From Catellatospora tritici (GTDB lineage Bacteria; Actinomycetota; Actinomycetes; Mycobacteriales; Micromonosporaceae), in contig NZ_JAHRCY010000017.1 of assembly GCF_019083965.1 (NCBI RefSeq), positions 1-64,000 on the forward strand: a DNA stretch of 64,000 nucleotides. The letters are read 5' to 3'. The translations under genes were made by a program, and so were the position numbers. Under the pieces are notes generated by a model. That model was not told where the DNA came from. It worked only from the letters and a program-made list of their open reading frames with translations, and made no database searches. This document shows, one piece after another, positions 25,240 through 34,509 of the stretch; positions within the stretch are counted from its first letter, which is position 1; every line of letters begins with the position of its first letter.

Positions 25240-28200
25240 TCAGCCGCAGATTCCGGGCTGAGCGGAGAGCATGGACTGGCCCCAGTCGGCGGAGGTTCCC
25301 ACCGGCTTGGTGAGGTGCGGGATGGGGTTGTCGTCGAGCACGGTCGGTGCGGCGTCGCGGTAGAGCGTGACCGTGTTCGAGTTGTCACGCACGTAGTAGA
25401 GGCCGCCACCGGGCGAGAACGCGCTGTTGACGTTCATGCCCCAGTTGCCGGGTGATCCGCTGGTCCAGCTCGTGCCCGAGGTGATCTGGTAGTTGCGGAC
25501 CAGGCCGTCGGAGGTACGGCTGCCGATCACGTAGTTCGGTGCCGTGGCGGTGAAGGTGGTGAGGCCGAAGCCGGTGCCGACCGTGGACCAGTTGATGATG
25601 TCGGCCAATACCGGCTTGGCCGTGGTCACCTGATACCGGCGCAGCACGTCCCCGCTGGTGATCCCGTAGTAGTAGGTGCCGTCGAAGCCTGCCTTCAGCA
25701 GGGTCCAGCCGGTGCCCAGCGCCACGGGTGCGGCGAAGGTGAGGGTGTCGGTGTTGGTCAGGATGTCGATGCGGTAGAGCGTGCCGCTGGTGCTGGGCAC
25801 CAGGAGCGTGTTGTTGTTCAGCACCGCGATCGAGGCGGGTGTGTAGCCGATCGTCGCGGTCGACGTCAGCTTGCGCACCACTGTGCCGGTGGCCGGTTCG
25901 AGCATGGTGAAGGTGAGCGCCCCGTTGGCGTTGATGCCGTAGATCACCGGGTCCGAGGTGCAGTTGGCGGTCGTGCTCGGGGTGATGTTGGCGGTGTTGT
26001 AGAGCTGTACGTCGGCGACCTGGCCGTTGAGGAACGCGCCGCTGGTCTGCCAGTCGACGCCGATCCGGAGTTGGCCGCCGGCGTAGGTGCTGGTGGTGGG
26101 GTGCTGCAGGCTCGCCGAGTTGACCCCGTCGATGCTCAGGATCGCCATGCCGGTCGACTTCTGGTAGCTGACCGTGAGGTGGGTCCACACACCGAGCCGG
26201 GCGCTGCCGGGCGGGGCGACTGCGGTGTGCCACGCCGCGGTGGAGGCGTCGCTGTCGGCCATGGCGAACCGCCACGAGCTGTCCGAGCCGTTGGCGTAGA
26301 GCTTGAACTCGGACTTGACGGTGCCGTCGCCGGAGAGCACGACGCCGTCGGAGTTGTTGAGCTTGACCCACGCGCTCAGCGTGAAGTCGGCGTTGACGAA
26401 GGTGAGCGAGCTGCTGGTGTGCAGGTAGCCCGCGCCGCCGAACTGTGCGTTGGGGCTGAAGACGTCCCCGGTGTGCCAGACCACCCCGGTGCCGCCCGCG
26501 GTCAGGGGCGCCGAGGTGGCGCCCGCGCCGACGATGTCACCGGCGGTGGTGATCGGTGCGCCGTCGGCGGCGGAGCCGATGTCGGCCAGGGTCCAGGCGT
26601 GGGTCGAGGTGATGAGCCCGGCCGTCGTCTGCGCGGTCAGGGTGGCGGTGCCCGCCCCGCTGTTGAGGGCGGTGGTCAGGTATGCCGTGGTCGCTCCGGT
26701 GGCGGCGACACCCCACAGGTCGGCGTCACCGTCGGCGTCGATGTCGGACGCCTGGATGGTGTCGGCCGGGGCGAGGCCGGTGGTGGTGACGGCGTACTGG
26801 GTGTAGGAGACGGTCGCGGTGTAGTCGGGGTTGGTGGTCACGGTGACGCCGGTCCACAGGTAGAGGGCGCCGGTGGACGTGTTGTGCAGGAACAGGGCGG
26901 TGCCGCCGGCGAGTCTCGTCGAGGCCAGGGCCCAGTTGCCCCAGTTCTGGTCGCCCGCCGGGGTGTTGACCGTCACGTCGTAGCCCATGGGGTAGCCGCC
27001 GACGGTGTTGTTGTTCGGGTAGAACGACAGGTAGTAGCGCCCGAAGTCGGCGGAGCCGTTGACGGCGAGCAGGTCGGGATAGGCCAGCCCGGCCCCGGAG
27101 GCGTTCCAGGCGTTGACCACCCGCACCGGGTCCTGGCCGTGCATGTCGGTGAACGTGCCCGGACTGACGGTGCTGACGAATCCGCTGGTGGTGTGGAGGG
27201 TCGAGCCGTCACCGTTGCCGTTGAGGATCACCGCCATACCGGGCCGGTCGACGGTCGGCGCGTAGTAGGCCATGACGTCGTTCTGGCTGCCGCCGGTGAA
27301 GGTGCCGGTGCTGACGGTCGTGGCGTCGAAGTCGTGGGCGCTGTCGGTGCCGAAGGTGCCGTTGCCGTTGACGCCGATGTTCTGGGCGAGGCGGTTGATC
27401 CGGGAGTCGGTGCCGCTGGCCGGGTCGTCGTAGCCGGAGGCGAGCCAGAGGCCCGGCGGCAGGTCGGCCCGGCCGACGGTGAGCAGGTCGGCCTTGCCGT
27501 CCATGGTGAGGTCGTCCACGGCCTCGGGGCTGGCGGCCTGGGCGGTGAAGGTCTGCGAGGCGCTGTCGCCGATGTTGCCGCCGGCGGTGACGCCGGTGAC
27601 GGTGATGGTGTTGGTGAACCGGGTCGGGGTCACCGTGAACGACGCGTTTCCGCTGGTCGCGGGGACGGTGATCGGGGCACCGGCATTCAACTGGTACATG
27701 TACGACGCCGGTGCCGTACCGGTGGGCGGTGGCGTGACGGTGACCTGGATGGGCGAGTTCACGGTGGCCGTGGCGGCGACGGTGACGTCGGGCGCGCCGG
27801 CCCGGGTCGGGTCGAAGTTGAAGTCACAGGTGCTGGAGTAGGAGCTGTAGGCGCGGCCGTCGTAGGTGCGTACGTGCCAGGAGAACTTCGTGACGGCCCC
27901 GGCCGCGGCGGTTTCGAGGACGGACTTGTTGACGAGGGCGACGGCGGTTTGGCCGGAGCCGAAGTCGAAGGTGGCCGGGGGCGTGGAGTAGAGGATGCTC
28001 CCGGGGGCGCTGGACTTCCAGAGTTCGAAGCCGGCGCCGACGGTGTTGCCGTCGGGGTCGGAGACGACCGCCTTGAGGTTGATGTTGGCGTCGCCGACGG
28101 TGGTGAGGGTGGTGCATCCGGTCACCGGTGAGGTGGACAGGGTGCTGGGGACGTTCGGGGGCTGGTTGTACTCGAGGTTCAGGGTGGCCGTGGACGGGGA

Positions 28201-29628
28201 GAACTCCTTCCACGAGTTGTGGTCGTTGGCCTCGTTGGTTCCCATCAGCAGGAACGTCTGGGTCTTGCCCAGTCGGCTGGTGACCACGCTCTTCACGTCG
28301 AACTCGACGTCGGCGGCAGGGCACGAGGAGTTGTAGCCGTGCGCCTCGGGCTGGCCGTCGATCACCGAACCCTGCTTGCCGTTCCAGTAGTTCCAGGTGG
28401 CGTTGGACGACGACAGCGTGTACGCGGTGGGGGCGTACACGTTGACGGTGCTGGCGGTGCACGACCATGACCAGACCTCGCGCAGGCGCAGCGTGGCCTT
28501 GTTGACCGTGCTGCCGGCGGCCAGCGTGGGCAGCGCGAAGTTCATCAGCGTGTGCGACCACACGACGCCGGAGTTGCCGACCTGCATGTTCCCCTGCGGG
28601 TCGGGGGTGTCGTTCCAGTAGTTGCTCGACGGGTACGTCTCGGCCACCGACGCCCACCCGGTCTTGTTGTAGCTCTTCGGGGTCCAGACAGGGGTGGGGT
28701 CGATGTAGACGGGGTAGGTCGTCTTCGCTCCGGACAGCACCTTGGTGTCGGGGGTGAGCGTCATCGCGTCCTTGCCGACCGACAGCCCGACCGGAGCCAG
28801 GGCGGCACCGGCACCGGGTGCGCGCGCCGACGACCGCGCCGGGCGGCCGTCGGCGACCCGCCCGCGGACCTCGGCCGCGCCCGGGGTGAAGGTGGAGTCC
28901 CACATCTTCGGCGGCTGGGCGTGCAGCACGACGTCGCCGGAGCTGTCGCGTCCGCTGAGGCCGCCGTCTGCGTCGACCTTGAGGTCCATGCCGGAGGCGC
29001 GGGTGGCGAACCGGAGCTGGCGCAGGGCGGGGTTGCGGGCCGCCGCGGCGTTCTTGACGACGAGCACCTCGCTGACGCCGCCCAGGGTCGTGACCCGCAC
29101 CTGCAGGTCCACCCCGGGCAGGATCTCGGCATAGGTGGCGGTGTCGCCCGCGAGCTGCGGCGCCGGCAGGGTCATCGGCAGCGACAGCTCAAGGCTCGCC
29201 GCGCCGCCGTCCATGCTGGCCACCGGGCCGTCGCCGCCGCCGGACAGCTTCACCGACGACGCGGTGACGGCGGGTGTGATCGAGCCGTCCGCGTTGCGTC
29301 GCAGGGTCGGATCGAGCTCGGCCCACTTGGTCCCGGTCCGCTTGCGGACCGGAACGAGGTTCTGGCTCAACGACATGCGGCCGTCAGGGAGTGCGGTCAG
29401 CATGCTCGAGGCCGTCGTCGATCCGGTCACGACGACCGGCTTGCCGGACGTCTTCGCCGCGGCGACGGCCTGCGGGATCGTCAACGCGTCTGGGTTCACC
29501 GCCGGTGCGGGCGGGGTGGCCGGGCTGGCGGGTGCCGCCGGTGCGGCGCCCTCCGCGACGCCGCCGAGCTGCACCGCGACACAGACAGCGGTCAGCACGC
29601 CCAACACCCTGAGTCGGGTTGAGTGCAT
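25240..29628 (-). CDS. large secreted LamG/DNRLRE-domain protein
   Basis: A 1462-aa exported protein. Approximate order: Sec signal (residues 1-27); an N-terminal region typical of actinobacterial DNRLRE proteins with GVDLQVRVTTLGGVSEVLVV (about 180-200); a DNRLRE domain (about 310-470, TGWASVAETYPSSNYWNDTP); two Ig/Fn3-like domains (about 480-690); an FG-GAP-like stretch with MDGKADLLTVGRADL (about 710-1000); a LamG jellyroll (about 1030-1230, FTLSAWVKLNNSDGVVLSG); and a C-terminal tachylectin-like propeller (about 1235-1462). ATG 29628 follows AAGGATGG. Such proteins are thought to bind polysaccharide or other cells; no catalytic or toxin domain is visible. Confidence 0.85.
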   Translation of the reverse strand: MHSTRLRVLGVLTAVCVAVQLGGVAEGAAPAAPASPATPPAPAVNPDALTIPQAVAAAKTSGKPVVVTGSTTASSMLTALPDGRMSLSQNLVPVRKRTGTKWAELDPTLRRNADGSITPAVTASSVKLSGGGDGPVASMDGGAASLELSLPMTLPAPQLAGDTATYAEILPGVDLQVRVTTLGGVSEVLVVKNAAAARNPALRQLRFATRASGMDLKVDADGGLSGRDSSGDVVLHAQPPKMWDSTFTPGAAEVRGRVADGRPARSSARAPGAGAALAPVGLSVGKDAMTLTPDTKVLSGAKTTYPVYIDPTPVWTPKSYNKTGWASVAETYPSSNYWNDTPDPQGNMQVGNSGVVWSHTLMNFALPTLAAGSTVNKATLRLREVWSWSCTASTVNVYAPTAYTLSSSNATWNYWNGKQGSVIDGQPEAHGYNSSCPAADVEFDVKSVVTSRLGKTQTFLLMGTNEANDHNSWKEFSPSTATLNLEYNQPPNVPSTLSTSPVTGCTTLTTVGDANINLKAVVSDPDGNTVGAGFELWKSSAPGSILYSTPPATFDFGSGQTAVALVNKSVLETAAAGAVTKFSWHVRTYDGRAYSSYSSTCDFNFDPTRAGAPDVTVAATATVNSPIQVTVTPPPTGTAPASYMYQLNAGAPITVPATSGNASFTVTPTRFTNTITVTGVTAGGNIGDSASQTFTAQAASPEAVDDLTMDGKADLLTVGRADLPPGLWLASGYDDPASGTDSRINRLAQNIGVNGNGTFGTDSAHDFDATTVSTGTFTGGSQNDVMAYYAPTVDRPGMAVILNGNGDGSTLHTTSGFVSTVSPGTFTDMHGQDPVRVVNAWNASGAGLAYPDLLAVNGSADFGRYYLSFYPNNNTVGGYPMGYDVTVNTPAGDQNWGNWALASTRLAGGTALFLHNTSTGALYLWTGVTVTTNPDYTATVSYTQYAVTTTGLAPADTIQASDIDADGDADLWGVAATGATTAYLTTALNSGAGTATLTAQTTAGLITSTHAWTLADIGSAADGAPITTAGDIVGAGATSAPLTAGGTGVVWHTGDVFSPNAQFGGAGYLHTSSSLTFVNADFTLSAWVKLNNSDGVVLSGDGTVKSEFKLYANGSDSSWRFAMADSDASTAAWHTAVAPPGSARLGVWTHLTVSYQKSTGMAILSIDGVNSASLQHPTTSTYAGGQLRIGVDWQTSGAFLNGQVADVQLYNTANITPSTTANCTSDPVIYGINANGALTFTMLEPATGTVVRKLTSTATIGYTPASIAVLNNNTLLVPSTSGTLYRIDILTNTDTLTFAAPVALGTGWTLLKAGFDGTYYYGITSGDVLRRYQVTTAKPVLADIINWSTVGTGFGLTTFTATAPNYVIGSRTSDGLVRNYQITSGTSWTSGSPGNWGMNVNSAFSPGGGLYYVRDNSNTVTLYRDAAPTVLDDNPIPHLTKPVGTSADWGQSMLSAQPGICG

Positions 29629-29782
29629 TCTTAACCATCCTTGGCGTGGGGTGGAACGGGGAAACCCAGAGGCGGCCCCGTTTGTCAGACGACAGCTAAG
29701 CACCAACCCGGTAGCCGTGGGGGGCGGGAAAAGGCGGCGGTCGCCGGTGCCGGGAACGCCCCGGAACCGGCCTCGATCCGGC

Positions 29783-30271
29783 TCAGATCCGGGCGCCGGT
29801 CCTGCCCCAGGGCTTGTAGACCGACAGGACGGTGGCGGCGGTCAGCACGACCACTGACGCGATCGAGGCGTCCAGCACCTGCCGGGCGGGGTCGACCAGC
29901 AGCCCGGAGCGGGCCGCGGCCAGGGCGTCGGCCAGTGCCGGATGGCGGGTCAGCATCGGGATGACCAGCGCGGCCAGGTTGAGGAACAGCTTCACCGCCA
30001 CCCACCAGTGCTTGACCAGCCCCCAGTGCGTGCCTACGCCGAGGATCACGCCGGTGGCCAGGGCGAGCAGGCCCAGCGGCAGCACGGCGGCCAGGTCGAG
30101 GGTCGACATGAGGGCGTACGCGCCCTGCCGGGTCGCCAGGTCGGTCGACCCTTCGGCGGTGATCGTCATGATGAGCATCGCGTAGGCGACGCCGAGCCAG
30201 CCGACCGAGGCGCCGATGTGCGTGGTCAGCAGCCAGCGCCGGTTGTCGCGCGACAGTCGCATCTCACTCAC
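29783..30271 (-). CDS. small four-helix membrane protein (DUF2269-like)
   Basis: A 162-aa protein with four hydrophobic segments (near residues 15-38, 55-80, 85-105 and 132-152). The N-terminus RWLLTTHIGASVGWLG resembles the DUF2269/heme-membrane-protein-like family; His18 and the WGLVKHWWVAVK segment could be heme or metal ligands, which is inference. It is the third gene of the two-component operon: GTG 30271 overlaps the response-regulator stop by 8 bp; ATG 30262 is an alternative start. It may be the regulated or sensory partner. Confidence 0.7.
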   Translation of the reverse strand: MSEMRLSRDNRRWLLTTHIGASVGWLGVAYAMLIMTITAEGSTDLATRQGAYALMSTLDLAAVLPLGLLALATGVILGVGTHWGLVKHWWVAVKLFLNLAALVIPMLTRHPALADALAAARSGLLVDPARQVLDASIASVVVLTAATVLSVYKPWGRTGARI

Positions 30272-30932
30272 CGGCCCAGCCGGGCCGGACCAGCCCCGAC
30301 TCGTACGCCTCGACGACCAGGTGGGCCCGGTCGCGTGCGCCGAGCTTGATCATGGCCCGGCTGACGTGGGTCTTGGCGGTGGCGGGGCTGACGAACAGCC
30401 GCTCGCCGATCTCGTCGTTGGACAGCCCGGCCGCGACCAGCGCCATGACCTCCCGTTCGCGCTCGGTGAGCACGGCGAGCCGATCGGTGTCGCGGGGGCG
30501 CCGCGAGCGCTGGGCGTACTCGGCGATGAGGCGGCGGGTGACGCCGGGGGACAACAGCGCGTCGCCGCGGGCCACCACCCGGACCGCCTGGATCAGGTCG
30601 GCGGGCTCGGTGTCCTTGACCAGGAAGCCGCTGGCGCCGTGGCGCAGGGCGTCGAAGACGTACTCGTCGAGGTCGAAGGTGGTGAGGATGACGACCTTGA
30701 TCTCGGCCAGGGCCGGGTCGGCGGCGATGCGGCGGGTCGCCTCGATGCCGTCGAGGCGGGGCATGCGGATGTCCATCAGTACGACGTCGGGGCGCAGGGA
30801 GGCGGTCAGCGCGACCGCCTCCTCGCCGTCGGCGGCCTCGCCCACGACGGTGATGTCCTCCTGGGCGGCGAGCAGGGCGTGGAAGCCCGCGCGCACCAGT
30901 GCCTGGTCGTCCACCAGCAGTACGTCGATCAT
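30264..30932 (-). CDS. NarL/LuxR-family response regulator
   Basis: A 222-aa regulator. The receiver domain has the acidic pocket LLVDDQ, phospho-acceptor Asp near residue 54 (VVLMDIRMPRLDG), Thr/Ser switch (ILTTFD) and Lys (VKDTEP). The C-terminal LuxR HTH is LTEREREVMALVAAGLSNDE then IGERLFVSPATAKTHVSR. ATG 30932 overlaps the kinase stop by 4 bp, so it is the cognate partner of the upstream histidine kinase. Confidence 0.94.
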   Translation of the reverse strand: MIDVLLVDDQALVRAGFHALLAAQEDITVVGEAADGEEAVALTASLRPDVVLMDIRMPRLDGIEATRRIAADPALAEIKVVILTTFDLDEYVFDALRHGASGFLVKDTEPADLIQAVRVVARGDALLSPGVTRRLIAEYAQRSRRPRDTDRLAVLTEREREVMALVAAGLSNDEIGERLFVSPATAKTHVSRAMIKLGARDRAHLVVEAYESGLVRPGWAGE

Positions 30933-32092
30933 CACGCGGCTCCGGTCGGCAGCGCCGCGCAGACGGTGAAGCCGCCCTCGGCACGCGGGCCGACCGCGAC
31001 GGTACCGCCCAGCGAGGCGACCCGTTCGCGGATGCCCGCCAGCCCGTTGCCGTCGCCGGGCACCCCGCCCCGGCCCCGGTCGGTGATGTCCAGCAGCAGC
31101 TCGTCGGCGCCGTACCCGATGGTGACCTGGGCGTTGTCGACTCCGGCGTGGCGGTGGACGTTGGTCAGCGACTCCTGCACGATCCGGTACGCGGCCAGGT
31201 CGACGGCGGCGGTCAGGGCGCGCGGGGTGCCGGTGACGCGCAGGTCGACCCGCAGCCCGGCGGCGGCGAAGCGTTCCACCAGTTCGTCGAGCCGGGTGAG
31301 GCTGGGTGCGGGGGTGCGCGGGGCGTCCTCGTCGACGCCGCGCAGCACCCCGAGGGTGGTGCGCAGCTCGCGCAGGGTGTCGCGGCTGGCGGTCTTGATC
31401 GCGGTGAGCGCGGTGCGGGCCTGCTCGGGGTCGGCGTCCATCAGGTGCAGGGCGACGCCCGCCTGCACGTTGATCAGGGAGATGTGGTGGGCGACGACGT
31501 CGTGCACCTCGCGGGCGATGCGCAGGCGCTCGTCGCCGACGCGGCGGCGGCGGATCTCGATGACCCGGTCGCGGTTGCTGCGGATCAGCTGGCCGAACAG
31601 CAGCGGTGCGGCGAGCACGAACGCTCCGGCGATGAGTCGCTCCTGGTGGCGCCACTCCGCGACGGGGAGGTTGTGGATGAACTCCGCGACGGGGAGGTTG
31701 TACTGCCACCAGGCGGCGTAGGCCAGCGCGGCGGTGATCCAGGCGGCGGTCCGGTGGCCGAGCACGACGGCGCTGGCCAGCGCGATCACCAGGGCCAGGA
31801 AGAACGGGCCGATCGGGGGGTACTGCAGCACGACGTAGGCGGCGGTGCAGGCGGCGGTGGCGGCCAGTGCGACGACCGGGCTGCGGCGGATCAGGTACAG
31901 CGACGCGGCGGAGGCGAACAGCAGGCCGTAGCCGAGCAGGGGCAGGTCGTACGCGCCGCCGGTGGACATGCTGGAGAACGTGGTGTGGGTGATGGCGAAG
32001 ACGGCGAACACCTGTATCAGGCCGACGACGATCGGCAGGGCGCGGCCGCGGCGGGCGCGCAGGTCGCGGAATTCGGGGGAGTCCCAGGTCAT
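30932..32092 (-). CDS. sensor histidine kinase (HisKA_3/NarX-type)
   Basis: A 386-aa membrane kinase. About six hydrophobic segments fill residues 20-165 with no large extracytoplasmic domain. The dimerisation/phosphoacceptor motif is RIAREVHDVVAHHISLINVQ (His near residue 197) and the ATPase has DRGRGGVPGDGNGLAGIRER. A 27-bp tandem duplication (31654-31674 and 31681-31701) writes NLPVAE twice in the last membrane loop. It heads the operon with the response regulator and the DUF2269-like protein; the signal is unknown. Confidence 0.92.
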   Translation of the reverse strand: MTWDSPEFRDLRARRGRALPIVVGLIQVFAVFAITHTTFSSMSTGGAYDLPLLGYGLLFASAASLYLIRRSPVVALAATAACTAAYVVLQYPPIGPFFLALVIALASAVVLGHRTAAWITAALAYAAWWQYNLPVAEFIHNLPVAEWRHQERLIAGAFVLAAPLLFGQLIRSNRDRVIEIRRRRVGDERLRIAREVHDVVAHHISLINVQAGVALHLMDADPEQARTALTAIKTASRDTLRELRTTLGVLRGVDEDAPRTPAPSLTRLDELVERFAAAGLRVDLRVTGTPRALTAAVDLAAYRIVQESLTNVHRHAGVDNAQVTIGYGADELLLDITDRGRGGVPGDGNGLAGIRERVASLGGTVAVGPRAEGGFTVCAALPTGAA

Positions 32093-32143
32093 GCCTCAAC
32101 GCTAGGTCGCGCGGGAGGCGGTGTCGTCGCATGGGCGGAGTGA

Positions 32144-32173
32144 GCGCGCCTACTCCCGGGGGAGTAGGCGCGC
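32144..32173 (-). terminator. terminator after the fasciclin gene
   Basis: GCGCGCCTACTCC and GGAGTAGGCGCGC (32144-32156 and 32161-32173) form a perfect 13-bp stem with a 4-nt loop, between the fasciclin stop and the kinase start. Confidence 0.7.
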
Positions 32174-32214
32174 CGCGTGTCCGGTGCGCTCGGGCGCAGC
32201 CAGGGTGGCCCCGA

Positions 32215-32877
32215 TCAGGCCGGGGGCATGAGCACGCCGTCGAGGATGTACACGGTGCCGTTCTTGGTCTTGATGTTGCCGCAGGTGATGGTCGCGGTGT
32301 CGTTGACCTTGAAGTCGGTGCCGCTGCCGCTGATCTTCAGGTCCTGGCCCTCGACGGTCTTGTGGGAGCCGTCGAGCTGGTCGGGCGCCAGGTTGCCGGT
32401 GACGACGTGGTAGGTCAGCACCTTCTTGAGCAGCTCCGGGTCGGCCATGACGCGGTCCAGGTCGGCCTTGGGCACCTGGCTGAACGCGTCGTTGCTCGGG
32501 GCGAACACGGTCAGCTCCGGCGCGGAGTTGAGCGTGTCGGCGAGCCCGGCCTTGGTGATCGCCGCGACCAGGGTGGACAGCTGCGGGTTGCCCGCCGCGG
32601 CCGAGGCGAGCGGCTGCTGTCCCATCTGTTCGAGGCTGCCCGCCATGGCCGGGTCGGTGGGCAGCGCGGCGCAGGCCGCGCCGAACGTGCCGCCGGGGCC
32701 CATGCTCATGCCCGGGGACGGCATGCCCATGCTCGGGCTCATCATGGGCATGCCGGTCTCGGACTGACGCGCCTGCGGGGCCGTCATGGTGTCGCTGCCG
32801 CCGCAGGCGGCCATGGCCAGGGACAGCGACAGGGCGACGAGACTCGCCGCGGCGGTCAGCTTCTTCTTGCCGTACAT
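32215..32877 (-). CDS. fasciclin-domain lipoprotein (MPT70/MPB83-like)
   Basis: A 220-aa protein with a lipoprotein signal (LAMAACGGSD, Cys near residue 25), a Met/Pro/Gly-rich linker (about 35-60, dense MGMPSPGMSM pattern) and a FAS1 domain (about 75-220) with LTVFAPSNDAFSQVP and LTYHVVTGNLAP. FAS1 lipoproteins of this type (MPT70, MPT83) are the classical SigK regulon in mycobacteria, and rskA and sigK lie immediately upstream here. The Met-rich linker could bind copper (inference). ATG 32877 is the lipoprotein start. Confidence 0.92.
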   Translation of the reverse strand: MYGKKKLTAAASLVALSLSLAMAACGGSDTMTAPQARQSETGMPMMSPSMGMPSPGMSMGPGGTFGAACAALPTDPAMAGSLEQMGQQPLASAAAGNPQLSTLVAAITKAGLADTLNSAPELTVFAPSNDAFSQVPKADLDRVMADPELLKKVLTYHVVTGNLAPDQLDGSHKTVEGQDLKISGSGTDFKVNDTATITCGNIKTKNGTVYILDGVLMPPA

Positions 32878-32917
32878 GACTGGTGGGGTCCTTTCTCCGG
32901 TGAAACCTCCACCGGTG

Positions 32918-32944
32918 ATTCGACACCGAAGTCGCCCCGGTTTG
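32918..32944 (-). promoter_or_regulatory. candidate SigK promoter of the fasciclin gene
   Basis: On the minus strand CAAACC (32939-32944), 15-nt spacer, TCGAAT (32918-32923), 41 nt before the start. The same layout occurs upstream of sigK itself. Confidence 0.55.
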
Positions 32945-32976
32945 GTGCAATTCACGCCAAATTTGTCGTTTTTGTG

Positions 32977-33729
32977 TCAAACCATCGGTACCTGGGCGAT
33001 GATGGGCAGTGTCGGCGAGTCTGATCCTCCGGCCGGTTCGACCGTCACGCCCAGCAGATCCGCCCCGCGCACGCCCTCGACCAGCTGGGTCGCCTGCGTC
33101 TGTCCGGCCGCCAGCCAGCCCGCCGACCGCGGCTTGCCATCCCGCATGAGCCAGAACTGGTACGCGTGCCCCGCACCCGGATCGTGCGCCCCGGCCAGCA
33201 GCACCACCGCCGCGTCGCGGGTCGGCGAGGCGACCACCGTCACCCGGCCGCCCCCGGCCACGGCGGCCTGGCGCACCGTCGCGTCCGGTGCGGTCAGCAC
33301 CGACTCGATCGTGGCCGCCCGCTCCTGCGCCTGCCGCGCGGCCGCCCGCTCGTCGCGCAGCCGCTGCTCCTGCACCGCCCAGGTGCCGCCGACCAGAGCC
33401 GCGGCCAGTACGCACGCCGCGGTCACCAGCGCCGCCGGATGGCGCCACCAGCGCCTGGCCGACGCGCCCGGACGGTCGCGTACCGGCCGGGCCGGGGGCA
33501 CCTGCCGGGTGCGCCGGATACCCGCCAGCACCTGCTCGCGCAGCCGCGGTGGCGGCACCGACCAGGTGTCGTCGGCCAGCCGCGCCGCCGTCTCCCGCAG
33601 CTCGGCCACCTCCGCCGCACACGTCGCGCAGCCGTCCAGGTGCCGGGCGAAGACCTGGCGCTCGTCGGGGTCCAGCGCGTCCAGCGCGTACGGCCCGGCC
33701 AGCGTGTGGAGCTCGTTCGGGCTGCTCAT
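32977..33729 (-). CDS. rskA: anti-sigma-K factor RskA
   Basis: A 250-aa protein. Cytoplasmic zinc anti-sigma domain: HTLAGPYALDALDPDERQVF ... HLDGCATCAAEV (H-x3-C-x2-C, residues about 28-40). Membrane helix near 100-118 (LVTAACVLAAALVGGTWA). The extracytoplasmic RskA domain ends with GWLAAGQTQATQLVEGV and LGVTVEPAGGSDSPT. It holds SigK at the membrane until intramembrane proteolysis. ATG 33729 overlaps the sigK stop by 4 bp. Confidence 0.93.
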   Translation of the reverse strand: MSSPNELHTLAGPYALDALDPDERQVFARHLDGCATCAAEVAELRETAARLADDTWSVPPPRLREQVLAGIRRTRQVPPARPVRDRPGASARRWWRHPAALVTAACVLAAALVGGTWAVQEQRLRDERAAARQAQERAATIESVLTAPDATVRQAAVAGGGRVTVVASPTRDAAVVLLAGAHDPGAGHAYQFWLMRDGKPRSAGWLAAGQTQATQLVEGVRGADLLGVTVEPAGGSDSPTLPIIAQVPMV

Positions 33730-34340
33730 CGGGCCACCTCCACACCGAGGCAGTCGCGCAGCCGGATCAGGCCGTCGCGCATGCGGGTCTTGACCGTGGG
33801 CAACGCCGCGTCGAGCAACTGCGCCACCTGCTTGTACGTGTAGCCGCCGTAGTACGCCAAGGTGACCGCCTCGCGCTGCAGGTCGGTCAGCGTACGCAGA
33901 CAGCGGCGCACCTGCTGGCGCTGCAACCGGGCCGTGGCCTGCTCCACCACCTCGTCGGCCGGGGTCTGCTCGGGCTCGGGCGCCAGCCGCTGCACCCGGT
34001 CCAGCGCCGCCTGCTCCGAACGCACCCGGTCCACCGCCCGGCGGTGTGTGATGGTGAAGACCCAGGCCGTGGCCGAGCCCTTCGCCGGGTCGAACCGGCT
34101 GGCGTTGCGCCACACCTCCAGCAGCGCCTCCTGGGCCACCTCCTCGGCCTGGGCCGGGTCGCGCAGCACGCGGCGGGCCAGGCCGTACACGCGTGGCGCG
34201 ACCAGCTCGTACAGCCGGGTGAAGGCGGCCTCGTCGCCGCGCGCCACCGCGCGCAGCAGGGTCTCGGCATCGGGCGCGGGGTCGGGCACCGCCGCCAGAT
34301 GATCGGGCCGTTGGTACGGCTGCTCGTCGCTTGTGTTCAC
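33726..34340 (-). CDS. sigK: ECF sigma factor SigK
   Basis: A 204-aa ECF factor of the SigK/ECF19 type: region 2 FTRLYELVAPRVYGLARRVL and EEVAQEALLEVWRNASRFD; region 4 LQREAVTLAYYGGYTYKQVA and LDAALPTVKTRMRDGL. GTG 34340 has GGAGAGG 7 nt upstream; the frame's earlier GTG at 34382 has none. Coupled to rskA, with a fasciclin lipoprotein gene downstream, as in the mycobacterial sigK locus. Confidence 0.93.
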   Translation of the reverse strand: MNTSDEQPYQRPDHLAAVPDPAPDAETLLRAVARGDEAAFTRLYELVAPRVYGLARRVLRDPAQAEEVAQEALLEVWRNASRFDPAKGSATAWVFTITHRRAVDRVRSEQAALDRVQRLAPEPEQTPADEVVEQATARLQRQQVRRCLRTLTDLQREAVTLAYYGGYTYKQVAQLLDAALPTVKTRMRDGLIRLRDCLGVEVAR

Positions 34341-34387
34341 CGCTGTGCCTCTCCGGCCGGAATCCCGCCACCTGGGTACCACAAGGC

Positions 34388-34414
34388 ATTCGCGGCCGCG
34401 CGCCGGACGGATGG
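34388..34414 (-). promoter_or_regulatory. candidate autoregulatory SigK promoter
   Basis: On the minus strand CCATCC (34409-34414), 15-nt spacer, GCGAAT (34388-34393), 48 nt before the sigK start. The reported mycobacterial SigK consensus, from memory, is CCATCC for -35 and CCGAAT for -10. Confidence 0.6.
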
Positions 34415-34509
34415 GTCGGCCGTGATCCAGGCCTCACACCTGCACGAATGCGGTCGACGGCTGGCTACGGTCGATACGACTCCGTTTCGTTCTGCAAAAG
34501 GCTGCCCCT

